Assembly: GCF_000282115.1 (NCBI RefSeq)
Contig: NZ_AKJY01000023.1
Location: 1 to 39,413, forward strand
Source of the DNA: Chryseobacterium populi
Lineage (GTDB): Bacteria > Bacteroidota > Bacteroidia > Flavobacteriales > Weeksellaceae
Direction of reading: 5' to 3'
Length of the DNA: 39,413 nucleotides
Both the position numbers and the translations under genes were made by a program. The stretch's first letter is position 1; each line of letters starts with the position of its first letter. Positions 10,559 through 20,748 of the stretch are shown here, piece after piece. The notes below the pieces were generated by a model. It had not been told where the DNA came from and ran no database searches. It was given only the letters and a program-made list of their open reading frames with translations.

Positions 10559-13500
10559 ATGAAAAAAAGTATAATATTAAGCTTTGTATTAGGAATGCTT
10601 TTTCCTATGTTACAGGCACAAGATAAATATAGTTCATATTATTTTAAGAACTATCCAAACTCTCCATCAACAGCAACATTTCTAAGATATGGGGAATTAC
10701 AAAATTCGGAATATACAGGAACTAATAGTCCTCAAATTCCATTATTTACTGCTGAATCAGGAACGATTAAAATTCCTTTAATCTTAAAGTATATTTCTGG
10801 AAATGGAATAAAGGTTGCTCAGGAAGCGGGATCAGTAGGTTTGGGATGGGATATAAGTCTTCCAACAATTACCCAATCAATTTTAGGAGGATATAGTGAT
10901 TTTGGAACTGAAAAAAAATATTTAGCAGATTTTACTAAATCATCTAATCCTTTTAATAACTACTTTCCACATAGTGCCCAGCCACTTCCTTCAGGGTTTG
11001 TTTCTCAACCTACTAAAGATGCCTATTCTTATTATAAAACTATTGATGGATTTCTACCATTAAATGGAAATTTTGTGGATTTAAACAATTCTTTTCAAGC
11101 TGATACAGATACTTCACCTGACATATTCACCTGCAATCTATTTGGAGAAAAGCTAGAGTTTGTTATCAGTAATTATCCTACTAATTTTGTGACTACGTTT
11201 ACCCCAACTTTTTATTGTCTGAATAAAAAAGGATATAAAATTTCATATAGCACTAGCACATTCTTTACAATCATTGACCCTCAAGGAACGAAATATTATT
11301 TTTCAAGAGTTGAAGATGTAAGAACATTAACAAGCGTAAGCAAAAACTATGTTATCACAAAAATATCAGATATTAATAATAATGATATCAATTTTGTATA
11401 CAATGAATTTACAAATGTTCAAAATTTGCCATCTATTGGGCAAAAATTGAACTATACTTATGGAAACCAAACGTACAATTACCCGTCTTTGCCTTTAGCC
11501 AATTCACAAACCTTTACGTGGATAGGAGAATTTGATGAGCAATATCCTGGTTCAAGTGCAAATCCGCTTAACAGTTCTCAAAGTATTGGATTTACTCCTT
11601 CATTAAATACATCTTCTACCAAGCAGAATTATTTGCTTATCAATAATATTTCTGGGAATTTTGGAAAGGTCAACTTTTATTATTCTGACCGTGTAGATTT
11701 CCCAACTCAGAAATTAGACAAAATTGAAGAATTGAATATTTTCAATCAAATTGTAAATAAAATTAACTTCAATTATGATTATTTTAATTCTCAAAGCTCA
11801 GCCAATATTGTATCATCTCCCTTCTATCAAGGTATAATAGGCTCATTTTACCAATCACTTCCACCAGATAGATTAACAAAAAGGCTTAAACTTTTATCGA
11901 TAGTAATTAATAACGAAACTCCTTACACATTTGGCTATAATGAAACGTTATTACCGTCTAAACACTCAACAGGAGTTGATTATTGGGGGTATTCTAACGG
12001 AGGCTTTACCAATAAGACACTTTTTTTAAACCCAAATGATTTTAATTATCCTACAGCAATACCCATAGATAATAATTACAATAATAATTTTAAACAGGCT
12101 GATCTCAATTATACCCAATCGGCTATCTTAAATAAAATTATTTATCCTACCAAAGGTTATTCTTCTTTTGAATATGAATTAAATACTGCTAGTAATTTAT
12201 TTTATCAGTATGATTATGGTAAATTAACAGTTGGTAATGGTTTAAGAATGAAAAGTCAGACCAATAAAGATTCTAATGATCAGTTTATTGGCAAAACTGA
12301 ATTGCAATATGTTGATGGTATTTCAACAAACCCTGCTTTTTTGTTTAATAAGAATACGTATTCTACAATATTTTTTCATCCTGAATCTGGCTCTGGTGAC
12401 TCACAATCAGCTGGAGTTATCTCTATGAACAGTAATAACAATAACTCATCTTCTCCCATTGCTTCTGGTGATTATATTGGGTATTCCAAAGTTATTAAAA
12501 CTGAAAAAGATGCTCAAAATAGCTCAAAAGGAGCTATAGAAACAAATTATTCAAACACTTCTGATTTTCATTATTTTTTCCAAGATGGGGTTATTCCGAT
12601 TAATATGCCATCCTCTAAATCTCCCAATTCAACAGAAAATGGTAAAGTATTAAGCGAAATAGTCTATGATTCTTTTATGAATAAAATTCAACAGACGGAC
12701 AATACTTATTCAGAAATTTACTCTAATGTTTTTTACGGGACATCATTAAGTAGAAATTCAAGATCAGTTTGGAATTCTGTTACTGTTAATAGTTCTTTTG
12801 TTCCTCAGCAGCATGGTGTAACAGTACTTGGGTATTATCCTATTTTTTCAAAAGAAAGTTTATTATCACAATCAGTAAAAAATGAATACTCAAATAACAA
12901 AGTTTTTACCATTCAAACAAACTATTCATATTCAGCTCAAAACAACCTAACTCAAAAACTTACTAATTTTCCAGATGGAGGTACAGAGTCTACGGTCTTA
13001 CTTTATGCTCATGATATGAGTAACCAGAAATTAGTAAATGTAAATATGGTTTCTATTCCTTTACGAAAAACCATCTCTAAAGGAGGGCAGGATTATTCTA
13101 GTTTCTGGACAAAATATGATGATACATCTCATTTAAACCCTACTTCTGTTCAAGAATCTAGTCAGGTTCAACCCCCTAATTATATTGCTGAAAGTAAAAC
13201 AGTAGTAACTTACACATCTTATGATAATAAAGGAAATTTGCTAGAATATATTGATAGTGAAAATATTCCCACTACGATTGTATGGGGGTATAATCAAACT
13301 CTCCCAATTGCTAAAATAGAAGGCGGTTCTTACGCATCCATCAGTCAATATTTACAGGATATTATCAGTAAATCTAATCTCGATGTTGATGCAACGAGTG
13401 AACAAACACTAATTAATGCTTTAGATGCACTAAGAAAAAAAGCAGAAATGAATAGCTATCAGATTACCACATATACTTACAATCCTTTAATAGGAGTCAC

Positions 13501-13624
13501 TACCATTACTCCACCATCAGGAATTAGGGAAAAATATATCTATGACTCATCTAATCGGTTGATACAGGTAATAGATATTAATGGGAAAGTCTTAAAAGAA
13601 AACCAATATAACTATAAACATTAA
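10559..13624 (+). CDS. Large secreted YD/RHS-type shell protein
   Basis: A 1021-residue protein with a signal peptide (MKKSIILSFVLGMLFPMLQAQ). Its early block IPLILKYISGNGIKVAQEAGS ending in VGLGWDI recalls the N-terminal region of SpvB/TcC-like and Bacteroidota RHS proteins. The rest is rich in N, S, T and Y, as in beta-strand shells, and a single YD-type motif lies close to the end (REKYIYDSSNRLIQV). No T9SS tail, transmembrane span or catalytic motif is visible. It lies 6 bases after the T9SS protein and 11 bases before the RHS toxin gene, and probably works with that toxin as a shell or carrier subunit. Its coding sequence is clearly more AT-rich than the T9SS gene before it. Family assignment is by pattern only. 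Confidence 0.65.
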   Translation: MKKSIILSFVLGMLFPMLQAQDKYSSYYFKNYPNSPSTATFLRYGELQNSEYTGTNSPQIPLFTAESGTIKIPLILKYISGNGIKVAQEAGSVGLGWDISLPTITQSILGGYSDFGTEKKYLADFTKSSNPFNNYFPHSAQPLPSGFVSQPTKDAYSYYKTIDGFLPLNGNFVDLNNSFQADTDTSPDIFTCNLFGEKLEFVISNYPTNFVTTFTPTFYCLNKKGYKISYSTSTFFTIIDPQGTKYYFSRVEDVRTLTSVSKNYVITKISDINNNDINFVYNEFTNVQNLPSIGQKLNYTYGNQTYNYPSLPLANSQTFTWIGEFDEQYPGSSANPLNSSQSIGFTPSLNTSSTKQNYLLINNISGNFGKVNFYYSDRVDFPTQKLDKIEELNIFNQIVNKINFNYDYFNSQSSANIVSSPFYQGIIGSFYQSLPPDRLTKRLKLLSIVINNETPYTFGYNETLLPSKHSTGVDYWGYSNGGFTNKTLFLNPNDFNYPTAIPIDNNYNNNFKQADLNYTQSAILNKIIYPTKGYSSFEYELNTASNLFYQYDYGKLTVGNGLRMKSQTNKDSNDQFIGKTELQYVDGISTNPAFLFNKNTYSTIFFHPESGSGDSQSAGVISMNSNNNNSSSPIASGDYIGYSKVIKTEKDAQNSSKGAIETNYSNTSDFHYFFQDGVIPINMPSSKSPNSTENGKVLSEIVYDSFMNKIQQTDNTYSEIYSNVFYGTSLSRNSRSVWNSVTVNSSFVPQQHGVTVLGYYPIFSKESLLSQSVKNEYSNNKVFTIQTNYSYSAQNNLTQKLTNFPDGGTESTVLLYAHDMSNQKLVNVNMVSIPLRKTISKGGQDYSSFWTKYDDTSHLNPTSVQESSQVQPPNYIAESKTVVTYTSYDNKGNLLEYIDSENIPTTIVWGYNQTLPIAKIEGGSYASISQYLQDIISKSNLDVDATSEQTLINALDALRKKAEMNSYQITTYTYNPLIGVTTITPPSGIREKYIYDSSNRLIQVIDINGKVLKENQYNYKH

Positions 13625-13635
13625 ACACGATAAAC

Positions 13636-16600
13636 ATGAAAAAAATAATAATTCCAATCAGTACATTGTTTGTAGCAGGTTTATTTAGTGCCCAAACAAC
13701 TGTACCGAGTACAACAGAAAATTATATTTATACAAAAACATATTTAAATTATACTGATCCTTCAGATCCAACCCAAACCCTTAAAACATCAGAGACGGTT
13801 CAGTATTTTGATGGTTTAGGCAGACCAAAGCAGGTTGTCAATGTAAAAGCAAGCCCGCTAGGGAAAGACGTTGTAACTCATATTGAATATGACGGGTTTG
13901 GAAGACAATTAAAAGATTATCTCCCTGTTCCACAATCTCAAACTCTAAATGGTGCAATTATTCCAAACCCATTGGCTAATGTTGTAAATACGCCTTATGG
14001 ATCAGAAAAGATCTATTCAGAAAAAAGTTTAGAAAAATCTCCATTAGATCGGATACTACAACAAAAACAGGTTGGAAATGCCTGGAATAATAACCCTGTT
14101 CAGTTTGGCTATGATTTTAATATCGATGGTGAAGTAAAAAAATATACAACATCCACAGTTTGGACTGATAAAACAACAATATCTTCAATTAGTGCTTCTG
14201 GTACATATGCTGCAAATCAATTGTATAAGAATACTATTACCGATGAAGATGGTAATGTTTCTACAGAATTCAAAAACGGAAGAGGACAAACTATTTTAAT
14301 ACGAAAAAATGATGGTGTTCAAAATATTGATACTTATTATGTCTATGATAACTATCAGAATTTAGCTTATGTAATCCCACCTTTAGCATCTATATCTTCA
14401 ACAATTGATGATACTCTTTTAAATAATCTCTGTTATCAATATCGTTATGATATTTGGGATAGATTGGTTGAAAAGAAGCTTCCTGGAAAAGGCTGGGAAT
14501 ACATGGTGTATGATAAACAGGACAGGTTGATTATGTCCCAGGATACCAATATGAAAGCATCAGGAAATTGGCTGTTTACCAAATATGATAAATTCTCAAG
14601 AGTGGTTTATACGGGTATTGCTGATATAGGAGCCCAGTTTAGCAGGGGACAGGTTCAGTCCAGTGCAGATTATTATATCGATCAGGGACAGCCTTCCAGT
14701 GAAGAACGTAATACAACAGGATTTACCAACAGTGGAATGACTGTATACTATGGGAACGCAGTATATCCCACTACCGTAGCAAAAGTTTTGAGTATTAATT
14801 ATTATGACACCTATCCGACAGGTACTCCAACAATTCCAACCCAGGTTTTAAGTCAGAATGTATTGCCACAGAATGCCCAAAGCTCAAATGTCAGTACCAA
14901 AAGCTTACCTGTAGCCTCCTATGTAAAAAACATAGAAGACGATAACTGGACAAAAGCCTACACCTGGTATGATATGAGAGGCAGAGTGATTGGAACCCAT
15001 TCCATCAATCATTTGGGCGGGTATACCAAAACAGAAAACAAGCTTGATTTTGCTGGTGTTCCTCAGAAAGTGAATACAACTCACTTAAGAAAACAGGGTG
15101 AAATAGGTGTTACAGTGCAGGAAAGGTTTGTATATGATAATCAGAACAGATTAAAACAGCACTTCCATCAGGTAGATGCCGGGCCTGAAGAATTGTTAGT
15201 TGAAAATACCTATAATGAGCTTTCCCAGCTTAGTAACAAAAAAGTAGGAAATAATCTTCAAAGCATTGACTATGCCTATAATATCCGAGGCTGGCTAACT
15301 GATATTAATAAAAACCAAATGTCTGTAGCGAACCTAAGTGGAAAGCTTTTTGCCTATAAAATCAAATATAACCAGAAGGAAGGAATCACCAATCCTGATA
15401 CTGTTCTATTCCCAGGAAAAAATGTAGTAGCCAAATACAATGGGAATATTGCAGAAGTGGATTGGAGGGCTGTAGAAACAATAGGTCAAAACCCATCTTT
15501 GACCCCAAAAAGATATGGTTATGCTTATGATCCTCTAAACAGGCTTACCGCAGGTTATTATCAGAACCCGAATAATCCTAACAGTAAAGAAAATATAGAA
15601 TCTCTGACCTATGATTTAAACGGAAATATTTCTAAACTATATAGAACTTCTGTACTACAAGGGACAATTGCCACAAAAATTGATGATTTAGGCTATACTT
15701 ATTCAGGAAATCGGGTGACTGCAATTAACGATGCTTCTCAAAACTCTACTGGATATGAAGGTGGTGGGGCTACTGTTGGCTATGATTTGAATGGCAATAT
15801 GACCAGTATGTCTGATAAAGGAATTTCCTCAATCAAATACAATTTTCTTAATTTACCTGACAAGCTGGATTATAGCAAAAGTGAATTTGAAGCAGTTACC
15901 CTTAATACCAAATATGGAGCAGATGGCAGCAAATTACAAAAAGAAAATATTACCAGTGTCAGTGGTATTGCAGGGACTAATACAACCAAAAGAATCACTG
16001 ATTACCTTGATGGGTTCCAATACTTTAAAATAGAAGCTCCAGGCTCTGGAGGAGGAAGCACTGAATCTCTAGCCAATCTTGAAACTTCAAGAGCCTTGGA
16101 GATGCAGGCTTATTCTGTAGAACCGATGAATGTTACCACAACTTTGGAATCAAAGAATCCTGATCTACAGTTTTTCCCAACTGCAGAAGGATTTTATGAT
16201 TACACAAAAAATCAGTATATTTACCAGTATAAAGATCATTTAGGAAATGTAAGAATCAGCTTTGCAAAAGGCAGCACAGACGTTCTTGAAATTACAGATT
16301 CTAATGATTATTATCCTTTCGGAATGAACCATTTGAAAACAGGAAACTCTTTCTTCAGTCCTTCGGCTTATAAAAGTTACAAGTACAACGGTAAGGAACT
16401 ACAGGAATCTGGGATGTATGATTATGGCGCAAGAATGTATATGGCTGATATAGGAAGATGGGGTGTAGTGGATCCGCTAGCTGAGAAATATAGAAGATGG
16501 TCACCTTATAATTATACTATTAACGATCCTATTAATCATATTGACCCTGATGGAATGGATGTTGTTGAAACTCCTTCAGGCATATCATATACAGGAGAAC

Positions 16601-17295
16601 ATGCCCGAGCTGCATTTAGTTCATTACAAAATTCTATGAGATCTAAAACTCCACCCAATGAGTATGAAGTTGATTTAAAAACAGGGAAGGTTAAGCAGGT
16701 TAGTGATTTAGGAGGAAATGATATAGATTTTTATCATTATACAGGAGGAGGACCTCAATTTAATGGGAGAACCAGAATTGTAGACCGTGAAACGGGGGAG
16801 GATCAATGGATGAGTTCTTCAAAGAATATAAAAGGATATAATCATAGGGGTAATAATGTGGATTGGAGTCTTCTTTATGATGAATTTCTAAATGGCACAG
16901 GTCCTGAAAAAAGTTTGCTAATAGGCAAGGAAAGTAGTGCTGTTAAAAAATTACTTAATACACAAATTTATTTAGATGCAGCAACAGACTTTATGAACAC
17001 TTCCATGAATGAGAAAACCTCTTATGCTGCTTCTTTTGGTCCTTGGGGAGCAGTACGAGAAAATATAAATGCACAAGGGCAATTTATGGGGAAAACTAAT
17101 TTTAGCTTTTACCCCGTTGGGAAAAAGGTAGTTATAATGGCATTTGACTCGAAATCTGTTTCATCTTATTCTTTTAATCCTTTAAATAAAGGAGAGGAAA
17201 GAAATATACCTCGTAGTCAAGGCATAAAAATACCACAAAGTACAACTCATCAAACATATATTTGGTGGACTCAAAAAAACAATTTATTTAAATGA
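13636..17295 (+). CDS. RHS-repeat polymorphic toxin, DUF6443 type
   Basis: A 1219-residue protein: signal peptide (MKKIIIPISTLFVAGLFSAQ), a DUF6443-like block (VQYFDGLGRPKQVV, IEYDGFGRQLKDYLP), many YD repeats (YDxxxRL), then the RHS core ending in DYGARMYMADIGRWGVVDPLAE and PINHIDPDGMD. The PxxxxDPxG segment, D970 onward, is where RHS toxins are usually self-cleaved. Residues 976-1219 form the variable C-terminal tip, which I do not recognise; it is basic and lacks an obvious nuclease motif. The core would enclose the toxin until release. A lipoprotein gene overlaps its stop by 4 bases (ATGA) and is the likely immunity gene. Part of the core recurs at 17962-19100 with another tip, so exchange by recombination is plausible. 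Confidence 0.85.
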   Translation: MKKIIIPISTLFVAGLFSAQTTVPSTTENYIYTKTYLNYTDPSDPTQTLKTSETVQYFDGLGRPKQVVNVKASPLGKDVVTHIEYDGFGRQLKDYLPVPQSQTLNGAIIPNPLANVVNTPYGSEKIYSEKSLEKSPLDRILQQKQVGNAWNNNPVQFGYDFNIDGEVKKYTTSTVWTDKTTISSISASGTYAANQLYKNTITDEDGNVSTEFKNGRGQTILIRKNDGVQNIDTYYVYDNYQNLAYVIPPLASISSTIDDTLLNNLCYQYRYDIWDRLVEKKLPGKGWEYMVYDKQDRLIMSQDTNMKASGNWLFTKYDKFSRVVYTGIADIGAQFSRGQVQSSADYYIDQGQPSSEERNTTGFTNSGMTVYYGNAVYPTTVAKVLSINYYDTYPTGTPTIPTQVLSQNVLPQNAQSSNVSTKSLPVASYVKNIEDDNWTKAYTWYDMRGRVIGTHSINHLGGYTKTENKLDFAGVPQKVNTTHLRKQGEIGVTVQERFVYDNQNRLKQHFHQVDAGPEELLVENTYNELSQLSNKKVGNNLQSIDYAYNIRGWLTDINKNQMSVANLSGKLFAYKIKYNQKEGITNPDTVLFPGKNVVAKYNGNIAEVDWRAVETIGQNPSLTPKRYGYAYDPLNRLTAGYYQNPNNPNSKENIESLTYDLNGNISKLYRTSVLQGTIATKIDDLGYTYSGNRVTAINDASQNSTGYEGGGATVGYDLNGNMTSMSDKGISSIKYNFLNLPDKLDYSKSEFEAVTLNTKYGADGSKLQKENITSVSGIAGTNTTKRITDYLDGFQYFKIEAPGSGGGSTESLANLETSRALEMQAYSVEPMNVTTTLESKNPDLQFFPTAEGFYDYTKNQYIYQYKDHLGNVRISFAKGSTDVLEITDSNDYYPFGMNHLKTGNSFFSPSAYKSYKYNGKELQESGMYDYGARMYMADIGRWGVVDPLAEKYRRWSPYNYTINDPINHIDPDGMDVVETPSGISYTGEHARAAFSSLQNSMRSKTPPNEYEVDLKTGKVKQVSDLGGNDIDFYHYTGGGPQFNGRTRIVDRETGEDQWMSSSKNIKGYNHRGNNVDWSLLYDEFLNGTGPEKSLLIGKESSAVKKLLNTQIYLDAATDFMNTSMNEKTSYAASFGPWGAVRENINAQGQFMGKTNFSFYPVGKKVVIMAFDSKSVSSYSFNPLNKGEERNIPRSQGIKIPQSTTHQTYIWWTQKNNLFK

Positions 17296-17675
17296 AAAAA
17301 ATAGTTTTATTAATAGTTTTATTATTTCTTTTTTCCTGTTCTACTCAAAAAAATGATATTTTAGGAAAATATGAATACAAAGGGAACGAAACAATAGACT
17401 CCCTTGTAATTGAAAAAAATGTGTACACACATAAAATATTTAATAAACAAGGGAAATTAATGTATCAAGGACAATCTACTTGGGAATTGGGAAAAGATAG
17501 AATTACCTTTTTTAATTTTTATAATAATGAAGATTATAATTTAACTGAATTTTTGACAGAGGAACAAGCGAAAAAATTCTTAATAAAAATGTCTTGCCCC
17601 ATATATGTTAATCAACAGGTTATTATAGAAACAAATGCAGATGAGAATATCCGTTATATAAAGAATAAAAAATGA
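17292..17675 (+). CDS. Small lipoprotein, candidate immunity protein for the RHS tip
   Basis: A 127-residue protein with a lipoprotein signal ending LLFLFSCST, where the Cys would be lipidated. The remainder is beta-rich, with strands such as LVIEKNVYTHKIF and STWELGKDRITFF, resembling lipocalin-like small lipoproteins. It overlaps the toxin gene by 4 bases, the usual arrangement for a toxin and its cognate immunity gene. A lipidated, periplasm-facing immunity protein suggests that the toxin acts in the periplasm or on the envelope. I do not recognise the family. Its stop codon abuts the terminal sequence of an IS fragment, so the native downstream sequence is lost. Confidence 0.6.
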   Translation: MKKIVLLIVLLFLFSCSTQKNDILGKYEYKGNETIDSLVIEKNVYTHKIFNKQGKLMYQGQSTWELGKDRITFFNFYNNEDYNLTEFLTEEQAKKFLIKMSCPIYVNQQVIIETNADENIRYIKNKK

Positions 17676-17941
17676 GTCGTCCTAAAATAGGTTGACATAA
17701 TTTAAAGAATATTAATTCCGGAGGAACACTTTGTTTCTTCGGAATTTTTATGCACATTTTCTGGTGTTTGCATTTTCAGACTTAGATGAGGTTTTTTGTT
17801 ATTATAAATATAAATACTTTCTTTCACCATTTTATTAAGATCTTCTTTATTTTTAGCTTTATTAAACAAGAACTCCTGTTTAAGTATTCCATTTATCCTT
17901 TCTGCTAAAGCATTCTGATAACAATCATGCCCGTCAGTCAT
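17673..17941 (-). mobile_element. IS3-family insertion sequence fragment (3' end of transposase)
   Basis: On the minus strand 17702-17941 encodes the last 79 residues of an IS3-type orfB transposase: DCYQNALAERINGILKQEF, which carries the terminal catalytic E, and IYNNKKPHLSLKMQTPENVH. The N-terminal two-thirds and the other IS end are absent. The IS terminus appears to lie near 17676 (GTCGTCCTAAAATAGGTTGA). The fragment sits exactly between the first RHS module with its immunity gene and the displaced second RHS tip, so it probably marks a rearrangement junction. It is not functional alone. Confidence 0.8.
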
Positions 17942-17961
17942 AGATGGTTTAATATGGCTTT

Positions 17962-20004
17962 TACCTACGCTTATAATATCCGAGGCTTAATAAAAACCAA
18001 ATGTCTGTAGCGAACCTAAGTGGAAAGCTTTTTGCCTATAAAATCAAATATAACCAAAAGGAAGGAATCACCAATCCTGATACTGCTTTGTTCCCAGGAA
18101 AAAATGTTGTAGCCAAATACAATGGGAATATTGCAGAAGTGGATTGGAGGGCTGTAGAAACAATAGGTCAAAACCCATCTTTGACCCCAAAAAGATATGG
18201 TTATGCTTATGATCCTCTAAACAGGCTTACCGCAGGTTATTATCAGAACCCGAATAATCCTAACAGTAAAGAAAATATAGAATCTCTGACCTATGATTTA
18301 AACGGAAATATTTCTAAACTATATAGAACTTCTGTACTACAAGGGACAATTGCCACAAAAATTGATGATTTAGAATATACATATATAGGAAATCAAGCAA
18401 TAAAAATTAAAGATAATAGTGGTAACAACACAGGTTATGAAGGTATAGCAGGTTATCCTATCACTTATGATTTAAATGGTAATATGGAAAATATGGCGGA
18501 TAAATCAATTTCTGCCATAACATACAATCATTTGAATTTACCTCATGAATTAGTAATAGATAAAGGGACACAGGTAACCACTATTACGACTAAGTACAGT
18601 GGTGACGGAACAAAATTAAGAAAAGAAAACTATACGTCTGTTTCAGGAGTTGCAGGTACAACATGGTCAAAAGGGATCACAGATTATCTTGACGGATTCC
18701 AATATTTGAATCTAACAAGTTCAGGAGGAAGTACAGAATCCTTAATGAATCTTGAAACATCAAGAGCTCTGGAAATGCAGGCATTTTCTGTAGAACCGAT
18801 GAATGTTACCACAACTTTGGAATCAAAGAATCCTGATCTTCAGTTTTTCTCAACCGCAGAAGGATTTTATGATTACACAAAAGATCAGTATATTTACCAG
18901 TATAAAGATCATTTAGGAAATGTAAGAATAAGCTTTGCAAAAGGCAGCACAGGAGTTCTTGAGATTACAGATTCTAATGATTATTATCCTTTCGGAATGA
19001 ACCATTTGAAAACAGGAAACTCATTCTTCAGTCCTTCGGCTTATAAAAGTTATAAATATAATAGCAAAGAGCTTCAGGAATCTGGAATGTATTCTTTTAA
19101 GTTTAGACATCTATTGGTTGATATTCCCCAATGGACAACCCCGGACCCATTGGCAGAATTATATCCAGGGCAATCTCCTTATGCTTTTGTTGGTAATAAC
19201 CCAATAAATAGAATAGATCCTTTAGGTTTAACTGATTATAAAGTAAATGGAGAAACTCGAACAATTAATGATGGACATACAGATGTAATAATGAATGTAA
19301 CAAAACGTCAATTTAATCGTCTACAGAGTAGGTTTGATAAAGGAGGGTCTGGCTATGAAAGATTAATGAATCGTTTATCTGACCGAAATGGTTATATGAC
19401 TTTATCTAGAAACGGCAATGGCATTGGTGATGGCTTTACAATCACAAAGCATAAACCAGGTGAAGACACTTATGGCCAATGGTCAATCCAAAATAATCAT
19501 CAGACTTACGGAACAGTTGAACATATAGCAAGAATTACAGATTCTGGTTTAGGATCTGTAACCGGACAATTTGGAAATATTAATGTTGGAAGTAACAATA
19601 AACTTTACTTTAGACAAAACACAGGAAGAATCTTTAATGGTAATCAATATGTAAGAACTGTTTCTGCTGCATCAAAATATAGTAAATTAGCTAAAGGGGC
19701 TAAATGGGGAGGGCTTGCTACAGGTGTTGCACTAGGAGGATATGAAATATATCAAGGTGTACAACAAGACGGTGGCACTTATGGATATAATGCACAAGTA
19801 CAAACAGGTGGTGCAGTTGGTGGTTTGGCAGGAGGATGGGCAGGCGCAGAAGCTGGTGCTGCTGCGGGAGCTGCTATTGGCGCTTTGTTTGGAGGAGTCG
19901 GAGCTGTTCCTGGAGGAATAATTGGAGGACTGATAGGTGGTGCTGCGGGAGCTTGGGGTGGAGACTATTATGGAGAAAAAGCAGCTAAGGCAATTATTGA
20001 ATAA
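17962..20004 (+). pseudogene. Displaced RHS tip: truncated core plus alternative toxin
   Basis: From about 17962 the sequence matches the RHS gene at about 15270. It has a 13-base deletion after CGAGGCT, which breaks the frame. The longest open frame then runs 18001-20004 (667 residues from MSVANLSGK). It has no signal peptide and no N-terminal RHS shell, so it is unlikely to make a working secreted toxin by itself. Blocks near-identical to the complete gene alternate with a diverged segment (about 18370-18740), then the core ends in PINRIDPLGL at residue 410. Residues 411-667 are a new tip. Its last 90 residues are hydrophobic and extremely Gly/Ala-rich (GLAGGWAGAEAGAAAGAAIG and more), like a glycine-zipper membrane-inserting region. 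It probably serves as a silent cassette for tip exchange. Confidence 0.7.
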
Positions 20005-20017
20005 ACTATAACTTATT

Positions 20018-20704
20018 ATGAAAAACATTTTATTGCTATGGCAAAAAACGCATTATAATATTTACAGATTTAATGTGTTTACAACTATATATGTATTTGG
20101 ATTACCTATTACATTGCTCTTAAAAAATAAATATATTCTTGAAATTTATAAAAAAAGAGGAGTTAATAATCCTGAAAAATTAATTAAAGAAACTATATCA
20201 AATCCTAAAGTAGGGACAATCAATTGGTTAACTGATGGCTTTATGATATTATTTATAGCATTAATTTGTTTTTCTATTTTAAATTTAATTACTGCCATAT
20301 CAGGGTATATAATCTGGAAAGCGTGGTCTGGTTTAATTTTTATTTTGTTGATTGGTATTCCAGCAATAGCAATTAATTATTTTTCTCTATGGCAAAATGA
20401 TAAATATTTAACATATTTTAAAGAATTTGAAAAAGAGACAAAAGAGATGAAGCGTAAATGGACTTGGATAAGTTTAAGTTTGGTTCTTGGAATTTTTGGA
20501 TTATTAATATTCAGTTTTTATTGTATAAATAATATATCCAAAAATAAAACTTTAACTCCTCAAGCTAAAGAGAAAAAAATAAATGATATTTTAAATAAAG
20601 TTGAAGATAGTCTATACCAAGATATTAATAAGGACTCGATTGATGCTAATATAGAAAATCGATTAGAAAAAATAGAAGATAGCTTATATAAGAATTTAAA
20701 ATAA
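20018..20704 (+). CDS. Four-helix membrane protein, candidate immunity to the second RHS tip
   Basis: A 228-residue protein with about four hydrophobic spans: near YVFGLPITLLL, MILFIALICFSILNLI, GLIFILLIGIPAIAI and ISLSLVLGIFGLLIF. A charged cytoplasmic-type tail has two copies of a K-I/V-EDSLY motif (KVEDSLYQDI and KIEDSLYKNL). It starts 14 bases after the displaced toxin tip. A membrane-embedded immunity protein next to a glycine-zipper toxin matches the logic of colicin-type pore formers and their immunity proteins. I do not recognise the family. It may be kept because it protects against siblings that express this tip. A terminator follows. Confidence 0.6.
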   Translation: MKNILLLWQKTHYNIYRFNVFTTIYVFGLPITLLLKNKYILEIYKKRGVNNPEKLIKETISNPKVGTINWLTDGFMILFIALICFSILNLITAISGYIIWKAWSGLIFILLIGIPAIAINYFSLWQNDKYLTYFKEFEKETKEMKRKWTWISLSLVLGIFGLLIFSFYCINNISKNKTLTPQAKEKKINDILNKVEDSLYQDINKDSIDANIENRLEKIEDSLYKNLK

Positions 20705-20722
20705 ATTTATAATTATATAAAA

Positions 20723-20748
20723 AAAGCCAGCTCTCAGGAGTTGGCTTT
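20723..20748 (+). terminator. Terminator after the second immunity gene
   Basis: An 11-bp stem (AAAGCCAGCTC / GAGTTGGCTTT, one G-U wobble) with a TCAG loop lies 19 bases after the stop codon. The A-rich and T-rich stem bases make it possibly active in both directions. Confidence 0.7.

Noticed and set aside
18001..20004. Independent intracellular toxin gene starting at ATG 18001
   Set aside because: The ATG lies inside a sequence near-identical to the middle of the complete RHS core, with a frame-breaking deletion just upstream and no signal peptide, so a displaced tip is the better reading.
19732..20028. 98-residue minus-strand serine-rich frame
   Set aside because: It is the complement of the Gly/Ala-rich toxin tip; composition is an artefact of GGN codons read backwards.
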